The translations under genes and the position numbers were made by a program. This document shows positions 12,346 to 22,538 of a stretch of 64,000 nt of DNA, piece by piece. Source of the stretch: Usnea hakonensis (taxonomy: Eukaryota > Ascomycota > Lecanoromycetes > Lecanorales > Parmeliaceae); contig BLJB01000026.1 of the NCBI GenBank assembly GCA_013423325.1, positions 468,227 to 532,226 on the forward strand, given 5' to 3'. Each line of letters begins with the position of its first letter. Within the stretch, counting starts at the first letter, position 1. The notes below the pieces were generated by a model. The model was not told where the DNA came from and made no database searches. It was given only the letters and a program-made list of their open reading frames with translations.

Positions 12346-14705
12346 ATGGATCCTCTTTCAATCACCGTTAGCCTAATAGCTATCGCAGGTGCGATCAAAT
12401 GTACTGGAAAAATTGTAGCGGCATTTCGAAACCTTCCTGATAGACCAAAAGAGCTGGGACGCCTTCTCAGCGAGACAGACGAGTTGCATGATATTCTTCT
12501 TCAAATCTCCTCGGTGGTCGATAATTTCAGGCTCGATGCCGCATCCAGAGATGATATCTACCGATGCCGAACGATAGAATGGATAGGAGAGCAGGTTAGA
12601 AAAGCGGACGAGTCTATGATAGAGCTCGACAGACTTGGTCAGATATGCTCCAAGACGTCTAGCTCAGGCCAAATTGAGTGTTCGAGAAAGAAGTGGCAGC
12701 AAAACCGCGCAAAAGCAGCGACTTTGCTATCAGATCTCCGATCAACACGAGGAAAGCTCCTCAGTAGTCTAGCTATTATCAACTTGTGGGTATTTTTTAT
12801 TGCATCATCCTTGACGTCATCCTCCTCTTCGGTCTTAGATTGCAGGAAGCGCAGGTACTGCTTCTGTCAATACGCGACGCTGCAGCTGACGTCCTGTCCC
12901 TAAAGGTCTTCAACTATACGCCTAGAGAACTCCACTAGAGAAGTCGTATTCGGTCAGCAACAGGCTATCCAGATTCTATCAATTCTCGTGGGGCAAATGA
13001 CAGCGCACACTTCACCTGTTCGAAGAGAAACATCAGGTACTCATGGCGAGATAGGGGAACAGGAGAGAGGCCAGTCTGAGAATAGAAATCCAACTGCTGG
13101 GCCCGTCGCACAGTCTGCCGATATACGAATTACAGAAAGTGATACTGAAGTCCACCAACAGGACCCCTCAGTCCCAACGAAAACCAAGTCCCCTGATGAC
13201 TTCGATTTCGCAAGAGTATGGCAGCGGGCTTACCAGGGGAAGCAGTGCTCACCATGGTGCAGCTGTGCCTGCCATTCTCGGAAGACTTTTTCCTTGTCAT
13301 CGCATTTTGGCACTTTATCGGGCTACATTTCGGGCGTATCTTCGCTGGTGCATCGGTGCGCTGAGCATAGTTGCAAACGCCCAAGTAGTCCTGCTGGCAG
13401 TATCGTTTATCGGTTCCCTGACTGGTTCTGGGACCGTCTGTTCACGATAACGATGAAAAGCACCCCTGTCTGTGGCCCTGAAATCAACATCAGATTTCCG
13501 AGAGTGGCCACGTCGTCAAAGCTGTTCCTCTTTGCTATGCATGGAGACACAAAAGGAGTACAACATCTTTTTTCCGAAGGTACCGCAACCCCTTGGGATG
13601 TTAACGAGCGTGGGTCGTCCGTGCTTTACGTGAGTCTCAAGCTTTAAACCTTCAATTTCCTCTTTGTCTGTGCATTATGATCTCTCGTTGTGTATATGAA
13701 CTTCAGCTCTTTAATGACTGACGACAGTTTGCTGCTATCTCGGGTGATGCTAGTCTTTGCAAATTTCTCATAGCGCAAGGCGCCGACCCTCAATTTGAAA
13801 ATCAATATCACACGTAAGTCAGACCTGGATTGCCACTTAGATGTGTTGACTGATTCGATTCCATCAGGTCTCCGGTATCCCTTGCCTGGGAACGTATCCT
13901 TTCGAAGCTGATAAAGCCCGATGACGCTGCTGACTTTGCCGTTGCCTTTGGCCACCTAGACTATATTAACACTTTGCAATTCAAACCCTTACACAAAGTC
14001 GTGCTCGGGCTCGTTCCACTTCCTCTGGGACCTCTACTCGACTGCTCTACCTCAGACATCAATGTCCGGGACCGAGAAGGTCGGACTAGTCTATCATGGG
14101 CAATCACGAGAGACGACATCGACTCGTCGAGGCTTCTGCTGGGCCACGGTGCTGACGTCAACAAGGCCAATAACCGAGGCTTCAGTCCAATCCATTCCAC
14201 CAAAAGCCTTCCGAGCCTGAGACTTTTGCTTGATCACAAGGCAGACATTATGTCGAAGACAGAAGTTGGGGCTACTCCTCTCCACTTTGTCTCCAGGTCT
14301 GGTTATCACGATTTGATAGAGCCGATGATACAAGCCCATGCAGACCCGAATGTCTCGGACGCAGATGATACTCCGCTCATATGCTCTACTTATGACCATC
14401 AGCCTGAATCCACGGACGCTCTTCTCAGGCATGGCGCGGACCCGAACCTTGCGGCTAAGACCTCAGGCATGACGGCATTACATTTCGCAGTCATTGACAA
14501 TCAACATGAAATCATTGACCAACTGCTTTCGCATGATGCGCAATGTACCATTAAGGCGGACAAAGAGCGAAATATCATCCACCTGGCAGCGATCTATGGA
14601 GACAATGCAACAATGAACATTCTCAGTCATAAGAGGCTGACGGGAGTAGATCCAGGGGCGAAGGATTCCATGGGCAAGACCGCCCGAGAATATCTCGAGG
14701 AGTGA
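12346..14705 (+). CDS. Ankyrin-repeat protein with fungal STAND-type N-terminal domain
   Basis: NLR-like architecture without a visible NACHT. Likely exons are 12346-12785, 12839-12905, 12958-13629, 13728-13813 and 13868-14705, giving about 700 aa. The N-terminus MDPLSITVSLIAIAGAIKCT and the following helices match the fungal STAND N-terminal domain. About six to eight degenerate ankyrin repeats fill the C-terminal half (GHGADVNKANNRG, GATPLHFVSRSGY, GMTALHFAVIDNQ). The 12906-12957 intron is the weakest point: it has a GTCTTC donor and could hide a frameshift instead. The frame ends at TGA 14703-14705 but stays open 44 more codons to TGA 14838-14840, with an acidic tail ending FHDAVEEL like those of related proteins. 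The gene may therefore be truncated by a nonsense change. A heterokaryon-incompatibility or self/non-self role is inference from the family. Confidence 0.75.
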
Positions 14706-15465
14706 TCTGACGAAAGCGCGGCGGATGCTGTGAAAGATGCCTTCATGACCCTGCTTGACACGATTTCAGCAAGCAGAGCACCTCAGCAGCAAGAAGGCCT
14801 GTCTCCTGAAACTTTTCACGATGCCGTTGAAGAGTTATGACTCAAAGAACGGACACCATGGAGATCACATTGCATTCCTGCTTGCTCATTATCAATCAGT
14901 ATCTGCATCAATTGAATGCTAATGACCCTTTCACTATATTAAGTAACCATTCATGAATGGCAGTCCGTCATAGGGCAGAGACGCTTTTGCACTGGACATT
15001 TTCATTACGGAGGCGGAAGGAAAGGGTCTAGGAAATAGAACATGGTACGAATCTACCATTGAGTGTGTCATGAGCGTTCCTAAGCTTATTTAGTAATGTG
15101 GCAAGAATGGTATACCTAAAGCTAGTAGGGGTCTTCCCCTAAGTGACAAGATAACAAGTTGCGGCTTGCTCTTCGTAAGAATTCAAGATTTCTAGTTATT
15201 TCGTTCTTCTATGCAATAGAAGGCTCGACTTCAAAGTTCACAAAGAGAGCACTTAGTTCTATCGACTCAATCTTATACTCGTATTGGAACCTAGCACATC
15301 GAAGGAGCCCATGCCGGACACCTGACCGCTTCCTTTGGGTCGCCCTACCAGTAGACGCAAACTTTGAACAGTTCAAGATAAGACTGATGCGCATGATAAC
15401 CATTCTTGCGTGCGAGGGGGTCATAGGAAATAGATCAGCCCAGCTGAGTATCACCTTCCCGCTTA
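14706..15465. other. Intergenic with possible lost C-terminal tail
   Basis: Positions 14706-14840 continue the reading frame of the preceding ankyrin gene after its TGA and probably encode a lost C-terminal tail. A GGGGTCTTCCCCTAA motif at 15129-15143 recurs in variant form near 32066-32155. The frame at 15159-15614 (+) is antisense to the WW gene over part of its length and is not supported. Confidence 0.4.
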
Positions 15466-16032
15466 TCAAAGCTTCGCATGCAATGGGGATGAGGCCACTG
15501 GTCGATTCGGTGACTTTGGACCCTCCGAAGTTGATTCTCCGTTCTGCGTCTCGCCACTTTCCATTGCACTCGATGAGTCGTCCGGCTTTGGGATCGAGTC
15601 TTGACCTTGGGTGATGGTCGAGCGAGGGTCCTCCCACGTGGTGATTTTTGTATTGTGGTCAACAAAGTAGGTTCTTCCACGCTCTGTCTGGCGTATTTCC
15701 CATCCGTTCGGCAAACCGACTGTCAAAGTCCCGGCTCCATGATGACGGGGATCCTCAAAAGTCGTGGTCTTTGTGTTGTGGTCAATATAGTACGTTTCCC
15801 CTGCCTCTGTTTGACCTTTCTCCCATCCATTCGGCAAAAGAACTGAGCGGGGGTCAAACCACGAGGAGGTCCTTCGGTTATGGTCGACAAAGTACACTTT
15901 TCCGTCATCTGCGAGACGTGACTCCCATCCTGGTGGCATTGACTCCAGCTGTGGTCCTGATGCTTTCTCAGGGTCAGTCGAACGTTATTCGGTTTCAAGT
16001 GCATCCGTGCATGGGTTCTCACGATGCTCCAT
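15466..16032 (-). CDS. Small protein with three tandem WW domains
   Basis: Proline-motif-binding adaptor with no catalytic domain. The uninterrupted frame from ATG 15939 gives 157 aa. A better model adds a 10-nt first exon at 16023-16032 and an intron 15957-16022 (GTGAGA, CTGAC, CAG), giving 166 aa that begin MEHRPQLES. Counted from ATG 15939, WW1 covers residues 1-31 (W5, W27), WW2 35-65 (W39, second aromatic F61) and WW3 76-106 (W80, W102). Each ends in a DPR motif. The tail is rich in Ser, Pro and Glu. The WW units resemble those of Rsp5/Nedd4 ligases (YFVDHNTKITTW), but no C2 or HECT domain lies nearby. It could be a stand-alone scaffold or a fragment duplicated from a HECT ligase gene. 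Confidence 0.75.
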
Positions 16033-17028
16033 TCTTCCGCGATAGACAAATTGTATGATTTGATCCAATGCAACAAGAGTGAAAAACATGGAAACTCTGG
16101 TTAGAAGATTCCCGGTGGACGATGCGCAATTGTCAGGGAATGAACCATGTATCGAGTAACGATATCAATGGTATCATATGAAGCGAATGATAACTATGTA
16201 GAAGAAGAAAAGACTTCACACCGGGATGCCAAGACTATTTGGGCTTGGCGCACTAACCGAATCGGGCCTAAACAGGCTGCAGGCTGCAGTGTGTCAACGG
16301 AATAGTGTACTTTATATAAACTTGCGCGTGATAGGGTAAAAAGACTGGATAACGGCAAGCTTTACCGAGCCATGCAGTACCTATCTTATATGACGATTAG
16401 GCAGACACAGGCTCAGCGTCTTATTAGTAGGCTGACAGTCAGCAAGGGATGTCAGCACTCAGCGCCCTCCTCACCTGAATTTGTATGCGAGGATCACCGA
16501 AAATCTATCATATATGTATTCGTCCTGACTGATAATTCTTTAAGGTTGTGTAGGTCCGCTATAGCACGTAACGCTCGAGTTGAGAGGAAGTACTATAAAA
16601 TTTCAAGGCAATCTGAATAGTTCATTCTTCGAACGTATTTAGTGTCGCTCTACGATGTAAACGACGAACAAGAGCGCTTCTCACGTAGTAACTTAGGTAG
16701 GTAGGTGGGGAATTGCTGGAGGTGTGTGCTAAGAAATCGGGATACTCTAGCTCCATTTCGAACAATCTAGGCCTTTGTATGGAGCGCCTAGGTCGATCAT
16801 CAGGGCAAGCATCAAGCGTTCAATCATGCGCAATTCAACATGCAAGATACCGACATGTCAGTGCTGGGATACGTTGCACCAACTATCTTTGAAGGCTGAC
16901 ATCCTCCGTCAGAAATCGAATTTAGTATCATGTCATCCCAAGTTGCTTTCAACCGCTCAGTCTAACGCCCTGCACCTCTGACTGTGTGCCCAACACCGCT
17001 AGAAAGCGTAGTCTTTCTAACTTACTAG
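16033..17028. other. Intergenic with degenerate LTR-like repeat
   Basis: Contains the LTR-like sequence listed separately at 16148-16300. A TATATAAA-like box lies near 16312-16319. An AGGTAGGTAGGT run lies at 16696-16707. The 5' exon of the Cys-rich gene at 17029 must lie here, but I could not place it. Confidence 0.4.
16148..16300. mobile_element. Degenerate relative of the solo LTR at 22250-22413
   Basis: Begins TGTATCGAGTAACGATATC and shares in order with the solo LTR the blocks AACGATAT, TGGTATCATATG, GTAGAAGAA and GATGCCAAG. Spacing is similar. The right end and a target-site duplication are not recognisable, so the element is old or truncated. The end coordinate is approximate. Confidence 0.5.
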
Positions 17029-18678
17029 TACCGATTACCCGATAATGACATTTTTTTAATATGTACAAAGTGCTACGAGGACAAGCTCTGCTCGACTCGC
17101 TTCGCAAGTCTGCTAAGATGCGATTACCTTGACTTTGGGCCTGGAAGCGAAGCAACTTGTGACTTCAGTACGCCTCGGATAGATTCCTTGCTAGAACAGG
17201 CCATTTCGTCGAACGACTTTCAGCCACTGCGCTCGTTTGCAAAGCGAATACTCAACATCAAATCTTGCCAAGGCATCCAAGGCATCAAAGGCGGCAACAA
17301 TGTGATCTGGTTCAAGCCAGTCAATGACGACATTTCGGGCTTTGTTTGTTGCGAAGCATGCTACGAGAATGTAGTTTTGGGCACCAACTTTGGGCCTCAA
17401 TTTGTACCGCACCCTCAGCGGCAACCGGCGGATGCGGTATGGTCCTGTGATCTTGCAATACCGTATCTAAAGCACAGTCTACAGGAGTACGCGCGGAGCG
17501 CAGATTGGGGTAATTTTGCGCAAGCAGCCCGCCACAGAATGTCGCTTCCCACATGCGTGAGAGATGTGCCTACGCTGGTATCCGCGAAAAGATGGTACAA
17601 CACGGTGAGACCGTCGCCGATCCACGATATGACTCTATGTGAAGCTTGCTACCTCGACCGCGTCGGCTGGCAGAGAAACGTGGCGCAGCATTTCGCTCCA
17701 ATAGCATTCGGTCTGCACGACTTTGCTTCCCAAGTGATCTGCGATTTCAAGCCTGTTCCAATGGATGCTTGTTCCGACATACTGCTGCCTCATGGTATGT
17801 TCGAGAAGTGGCATCGTCTCGCAAGCTCAATAATATCGAAGCCGACATGCAGCAAAGAGGGTATCGTTGATGGCGAGTGGTATGGCCTGCACGATCGGAC
17901 TGATGTTACTCGGAACGTCGAGAATTTCGACCTCTGTGCTACATGCCACACGGGCTGGAACCAAAGCGCCGACCTAGATCACCTTTTCTGCCGCCTGAAT
18001 TATCCTCCAGGGACGACACGAGTATGTGACTTCAACCCTTCGGGTCCCCGATACTCCAAATACATCAACAAATGGAATCAGATGTACTTGACTCGTGATC
18101 CGAATTCCTTCATAGATTATGTTTCTCGGGTCGCGTCGCTGCCGGATTGCCAGGGCACCCGCCGCCTCGAGAATGCCAACTGGTACGGCGACAGCGACGC
18201 CTCATTGCTCATCTGCCCTTGCTGCTTTGAGGAAGCCGTTCGCGGTACCCACTTCGCCTCGGTCTTCCCGCTCCAGAACACGCCACTGCCCGCCGGGCAC
18301 CACTGCTCGCTCTACTCAGCACGCATGCGCAACAAATACGCCGAGGCCTGCGAGCAAAGGTCTCTAGACTCGCTCCTCGGCTTCGCGTCCCAGCGCGAGC
18401 AGATTTATCAGCAGACCGTTCCACATATCGAAAGCTTCATCGCCAGTCAGCGGCAGAAGCAAGAGTTGCTCAAAATTGCGGGCACGACGAGATCCAATGC
18501 CATAGCGTCGCAATCTCTTTACAACGCGTTTACGGGAGGACCTCCGATTGTCCACAATTTCAGTCACAACATCGTGCTACACACCCTCAACTACGAGCAA
18601 CAGCGGAGGGACCTGCAATACGACCCCCGGAAACCGAGGATGATGCAGCTGGAGCAAAGGTGGAAGGAAGTAGAGTAA
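17029..18678 (+). CDS. Cysteine-rich repeat protein, 5' end unresolved
   Basis: The frame is open from 17029, just after a plausible acceptor (CTAAC...CTTACTAG), to the stop at 18678, about 549 aa. There is no ATG near its beginning, so an upstream exon is missing. The protein is built of four to five copies of a module with a C-x2-C pair (CTKCYED, CEACYEN, CEACYLD, CATCHTG, CPCCFEE), then an aromatic-rich stretch and a VCDF or SCDL motif. Modules are about 100-110 residues apart. The paired Cys and regular spacing suggest metal-binding or disulfide modules. The last 80 residues are helical and charged. Such proteins occur across Pezizomycotina, usually without assigned function. I see no membrane segment in this exon. 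Confidence 0.75.
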   Translation, partial: YRLPDNDIFLICTKCYEDKLCSTRFASLLRCDYLDFGPGSEATCDFSTPRIDSLLEQAISSNDFQPLRSFAKRILNIKSCQGIQGIKGGNNVIWFKPVNDDISGFVCCEACYENVVLGTNFGPQFVPHPQRQPADAVWSCDLAIPYLKHSLQEYARSADWGNFAQAARHRMSLPTCVRDVPTLVSAKRWYNTVRPSPIHDMTLCEACYLDRVGWQRNVAQHFAPIAFGLHDFASQVICDFKPVPMDACSDILLPHGMFEKWHRLASSIISKPTCSKEGIVDGEWYGLHDRTDVTRNVENFDLCATCHTGWNQSADLDHLFCRLNYPPGTTRVCDFNPSGPRYSKYINKWNQMYLTRDPNSFIDYVSRVASLPDCQGTRRLENANWYGDSDASLLICPCCFEEAVRGTHFASVFPLQNTPLPAGHHCSLYSARMRNKYAEACEQRSLDSLLGFASQREQIYQQTVPHIESFIASQRQKQELLKIAGTTRSNAIASQSLYNAFTGGPPIVHNFSHNIVLHTLNYEQQRRDLQYDPRKPRMMQLEQRWKEVE

Positions 18679-19529
18679 ATGGGTATCACTATTACTTTCA
18701 GCAATCATCAAAATGTGTGCATTGTGCCAATGTATCAGGATCCGCACTACTCCAGTCAATACCGTCACCTCGTACGAGAGGATGATTTTGTAAAAAGGAA
18801 AACGTCACTTACGACCATCGTACGATACTTTACAGATCCATGACAAATTCGGTTCCCTCTGCGAAAGACATACAACATAGTCTTGACAAGTTCACAGAAT
18901 ATTAAAATTACCCCATTTCCATTCTTGGACACACTAGCTTGCCGCCCCAGATTTCGCGTTCCCGATAAGATCTTGTCTAACCTAGATGAGCGGCGCTAGT
19001 CATGCAATTCAAAAGGAGTCGCCCCCAGATCCAATATTAGGTAATGTCTATCAAGATCTGGCCACTGTATAAACTTCCAACCATGTTCTCTACCAACAAC
19101 CACTATTTCGGATCCTGGGGTACCATCTGCCGTTTCGACCGTACTGTTGGAAATGTACCCAGTTTGCTCTTCCGGTGCCTTGGCAGGATGCAGCTAGCTA
19201 GGTAAGTAGGCAGCACGTGGTATTTTGTCTTGCCGCTAGTGTCTGTCTCGGTCATCCTTGACCGTTGCTTTTAACGTGTCCGGAATCGGGAAATCTTTAC
19301 TTGCATTAATGTTGACGGTAGGAATTGTGGCTGGCCAATGGAGCCCGCCGAGCAACGGACGAAATGCTACCAGAGGAAATTGTTGCTATAAAGGCATGTC
19401 TTTCTGGTCATTTCTCTAAAATTTGTTCAAGTCGCAAATTGTGTAGCTTGTCTTGCTGCGTAGCAACATCCCACTCTTTCAGTCCTTCGGGAAACCCTAC
19501 TTTCGTTTAGAATATAAATCACGATCATT
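18679..19529. other. Intergenic, promoter of secreted-protein gene
   Basis: No gene. An AGCTAGGTAAGTAGG motif lies near 19195-19209. A TATAAA box stands at 19387-19392, 138 nt before the ATG of the next gene. Confidence 0.45.
19387..19392 (+). promoter_or_regulatory. Candidate TATA box
   Basis: TATAAA lies 138 nt upstream of the ATG at 19530, with a leader of unremarkable composition between them. The position is compatible with a core promoter and a leader of about 100 nt. Confidence 0.35.
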
Positions 19530-21720
19530 ATGTACACTCCTTTCGTTATCGCCGCTCTTGCGGCTCTTACATCGGCGCTTCCATCTCCGCAATTGATTGA
19601 TCTAGTCGCTATTGGACAGTATCCCGATTCTGTTCGCGTGAAAGCACCTGTCGACATTGTCACAGACGTGGTATCGCCAATACCTGCGTCACCCATCAAC
19701 CCGCTTACCAGTGTCATATCGTCATCAAAGCGGGACGTCGGGGTGGAAAAGCGAGATGGCGATTGTTCCCCCTACCCAACAGGTTCTGGTCCCGTACCCT
19801 CACCGGATACCGTGGATGCGTTTGAGTCTTTTCCAACATTCGCAGTACATAAAACCCCTTCTCCTCATAAAGATCAGGGCTGAAATTTCCAAGGCAATGG
19901 CAACCGCCGCCCCATCTCCAGACGGCTATGAGGTTGTTTTTATCAATTCGAACGCCTCCTTGACAGCTTCTGATTATATGGGACTTTACACCCTCACCAG
20001 CTTCGATACTCTCGGATGCGCTTCGCTATGTGATCAAGCATCTGGCTGCCAAGCATTCAACATGTATATTGAACGGGACCCGAGTTTGAATGCTAATGCT
20101 GCAAATTGCCCCAATCCACCGAGCACGACTAATTACAAATGTACGCTCTGGGGCGCGCCCGTATCAATGAACGAAGCGACGAATTTTGGTCAATATCAAG
20201 ATTCGTTTCAAGTCGTCATTGCTGGCTCTAACGGTATGTAAATCCAATCTACCTACATACTAGCAAGTGCTCTCTTCTACATGATGTACACCGGCTGACC
20301 TTACCCTCAAGCTTACAACAAAGATGCCCCTCCACCAGCTTGCAGTGGCTATCAGGGTCCAACTGAACTAGGAGGTGCAATTAATGCCCCATCTTCGTCC
20401 GGTAGCTACATGGGCTATCAGTACTTTCCCTTCAGTCAGAGCCAAGGCTATAATCCGCAAACATGTGCCGATGCGTGTAATGTGCAGACGACATATGATA
20501 GCCAGCATCCAGCCGCAGACGGTAGTTACATGGCATGCGTGGGTAGTCCGTCTCTTTTGAAGTTTCCCAAGTCTGACAGCACATAGATCTTCTTCAATGC
20601 CTATGTCCTTTCCGAAAACGGCATCCCCCAAGGGCTGTATTGTTCGATGTACAATGAGACATGGGATACGTCTTATGGGACAAATTATGGGCAGTACCGG
20701 GGAGATGATCGGTATACCGTGTCCCGGTCTTATAGCTACTCGCTTATGTAAGTCGACAGACTTTCTTCGACTTCCATTCCTTCTGTTCTCATGCTGTATT
20801 GCGCTTTATTGGCTTCAAAGATCACTTTGAGTCATCCTCTGCACTTATGGGGATGGGACTTACTCCACTATTGCCTTCGATATTGCGCTTCCAAAGATGC
20901 AGACTTATTGTGCCCAGGTACTAACGAAGTTCTAATTTGTAGCAATGTTCCCGACACTTCTGGGTCATCAAGTTCGCCGTCTTCCGCCGTTTCATCAGCA
21001 GCAGCGGTATCGTCGTCGGTAGCATCATCCACCGCTGCATCATCTACCGCAGCATATTCTACAACAGCATCTTCGACTGCAACATCTTCGACCGTAGCAT
21101 CCTCGACAATTTCATCATCGATAACAGCATCCTCCACCAAACCAACCTCGACACCAACACCCTCAACAGCATCATCCAAACCCCCAACCTCAACCTCAAC
21201 CGCATCCCCAACATGCTCAGCCACCGCCCTGGCCTGCCCCACCTTCAAACCCAACCTCCCCTCCTGGTCCATCTCCAACATCCGCGGCGCCACAACCTAC
21301 GGCCTCCAGTCCCCCGGCAGCACCCTCAAAAAGACCACCTCCTCCGCATTCTACGCCTCCCTCCTCCCCTCCGGCACCACCACAACAGCCACCTCCCTCA
21401 CCCTCTCCCAACCCCTCACCCTCTGCCCCGGCACCAACTACACCGTCAGCATCGACTACGCCTTCGCCAACCTCGGCGGCGGCACCTGCAGCCTCACAGC
21501 CACGTATCCAAACACGGGTTCGGCGTCGAAAAGCCTGAGCGTGCCGATGACGGTGCCAAAGGGCCAGATTGGCGCGTGGGCGACGACAGGGTGGACGTTC
21601 CAGGCGCCGGCTGGGAGCGGACAGGTGTTGGGGTTCGCGTTTGCGTGTTCGGCGGGTGGGTTGCATTTGATTTATTTGGATGATGTCAAGGTGGGGGTGT
21701 TACAGGGGAATGCTTATTGA
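19530..21720 (+). CDS. Secreted modular glycoprotein with C-terminal carbohydrate-binding-like domain
   Basis: Exons are 19530-19844, 19894-20233, 20312-20538, 20587-20747 and 20943-21720, giving 606 aa with all phases consistent. A signal peptide (MYTPFVIAALAALTSALPS) and a KR site near residue 70 come first. Two related Cys-containing modules follow (YMGLYTLTSFDTLGCASLCD and YMGYQYFPFSQSQGYNPQTC), each with the CxxxC and aromatic pattern seen in fungal apple/PAN-like wall proteins. Then comes a Ser/Thr/Ala linker of about 100 residues, probably O-glycosylated, and a C-terminal beta-sandwich region (LSQPLTLCPGTNYTVSIDYA) like CBM4/9-type modules. No catalytic domain is visible. A cell-surface or wall-binding role is inference. 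The last intron is long (195 nt) and partly codon-like, so the join to the linker is the least certain step. Confidence 0.8.
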
Positions 21721-22244
21721 TTGGGGAGTTGGGGGGGGGTGAATGCGGGATGAATAGTAGTCATTTGCGCGGGCTCTGGATACACGCTCCTTTGATTGTT
21801 GGGCGGTTTTGTAAGCGTGAGGTATGTGTAGGAATGTAATGTTTATATCTAATACGAGAGAGAGCAATCAATCCACCTCCAGGAAAACAGACAATGGGCT
21901 GCCCGTGTTTTTAACTCGCTGCCTCCCAGCCAAGTTCTCTAGTCCGTGTCTATAAAATCTTGCGTCTCCTCAGCTGTGCGCATAAATCAAAATATACTTG
22001 AATTCCCCTGCGCAGGCCTTTTTCCTGTGCTCAGACCCTCTCAGCTTCATACGTAGAAAAATCAGGAACGCGGGAAAAATTTACATAAGGTACATAATTA
22101 CAAGTGGATACTGTTCTTGCGTCCTTCGAGGCTGTAGTATAATAAAATCATCTTGTGGGGTTTTCGTAGGTGTCTCCGTTCGCATTTAATCCACTATGCT
22201 ATATCGTCCACCGTACTAGGTAGGGTAGTCGGTCCGAGCTGTGC
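21721..22244. other. Intergenic, AT-rich
   Basis: 3' flank of the secreted-protein gene, followed by AT-rich sequence up to the solo LTR target site. A TACTAGGTAGGGTAG motif lies near 22213-22227. No gene seen. Confidence 0.45.
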
Positions 22245-22249
22245 GTGAC

Positions 22250-22413
22250 TGTCATGAAACGATATGAGTGGTATCATATGTGGATATAATCTATGTAATA
22301 ATGTGTGTAGAAGAAAGAGTCCTCCTCATGGCCCGCAATGCCAAGGATGCCAAGGCTCGCTAAGCCCTATGAGGCTCCGCACATAAGGTATCCTGTGGAG
22401 GATATCCGTAACA
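22250..22413. mobile_element. Solo LTR with 5-bp target-site duplication
   Basis: The 164-bp element starts TGTCATGAAACG and ends ATATCCGTAACA, so it has the TG...CA ends and short inverted termini of a retrotransposon LTR. It is flanked by GTGAC at 22245-22249 and again at 22414-22418, a perfect 5-bp target-site duplication. No internal retroelement genes or second LTR are present, so it is a solo LTR left by recombination. A diverged relative lies at 16148. Orientation and family cannot be set from the sequence alone. Confidence 0.8.
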
Positions 22414-22481
22414 GTGACTCAATCCACGAATTTTGGCCTGGGAAGTTTGGGAATTGGGAGATCAACGCAAAAAGAAAACTG

Positions 22482-22522
22482 ATGATGAGGAAGAAGAAGA
22501 AGAAGAAGAAGATGAAAAAAGT
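22482..22522 (+). repeat. GAA-rich microsatellite
   Basis: A run of GAA/AAG triplets with a few GAT interruptions lies between the solo LTR and the interrupted tRNA gene. Confidence 0.7.
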
Positions 22523-22538
22523 AAGCGGAATTGAGTAT

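Noticed and set aside
20868..21293. 141-codon acidic minus frame
   Set aside because: Antisense to the Ser/Thr linker of the secreted glycoprotein; Glu/Asp/Val runs are the complement of the repetitive linker codons.
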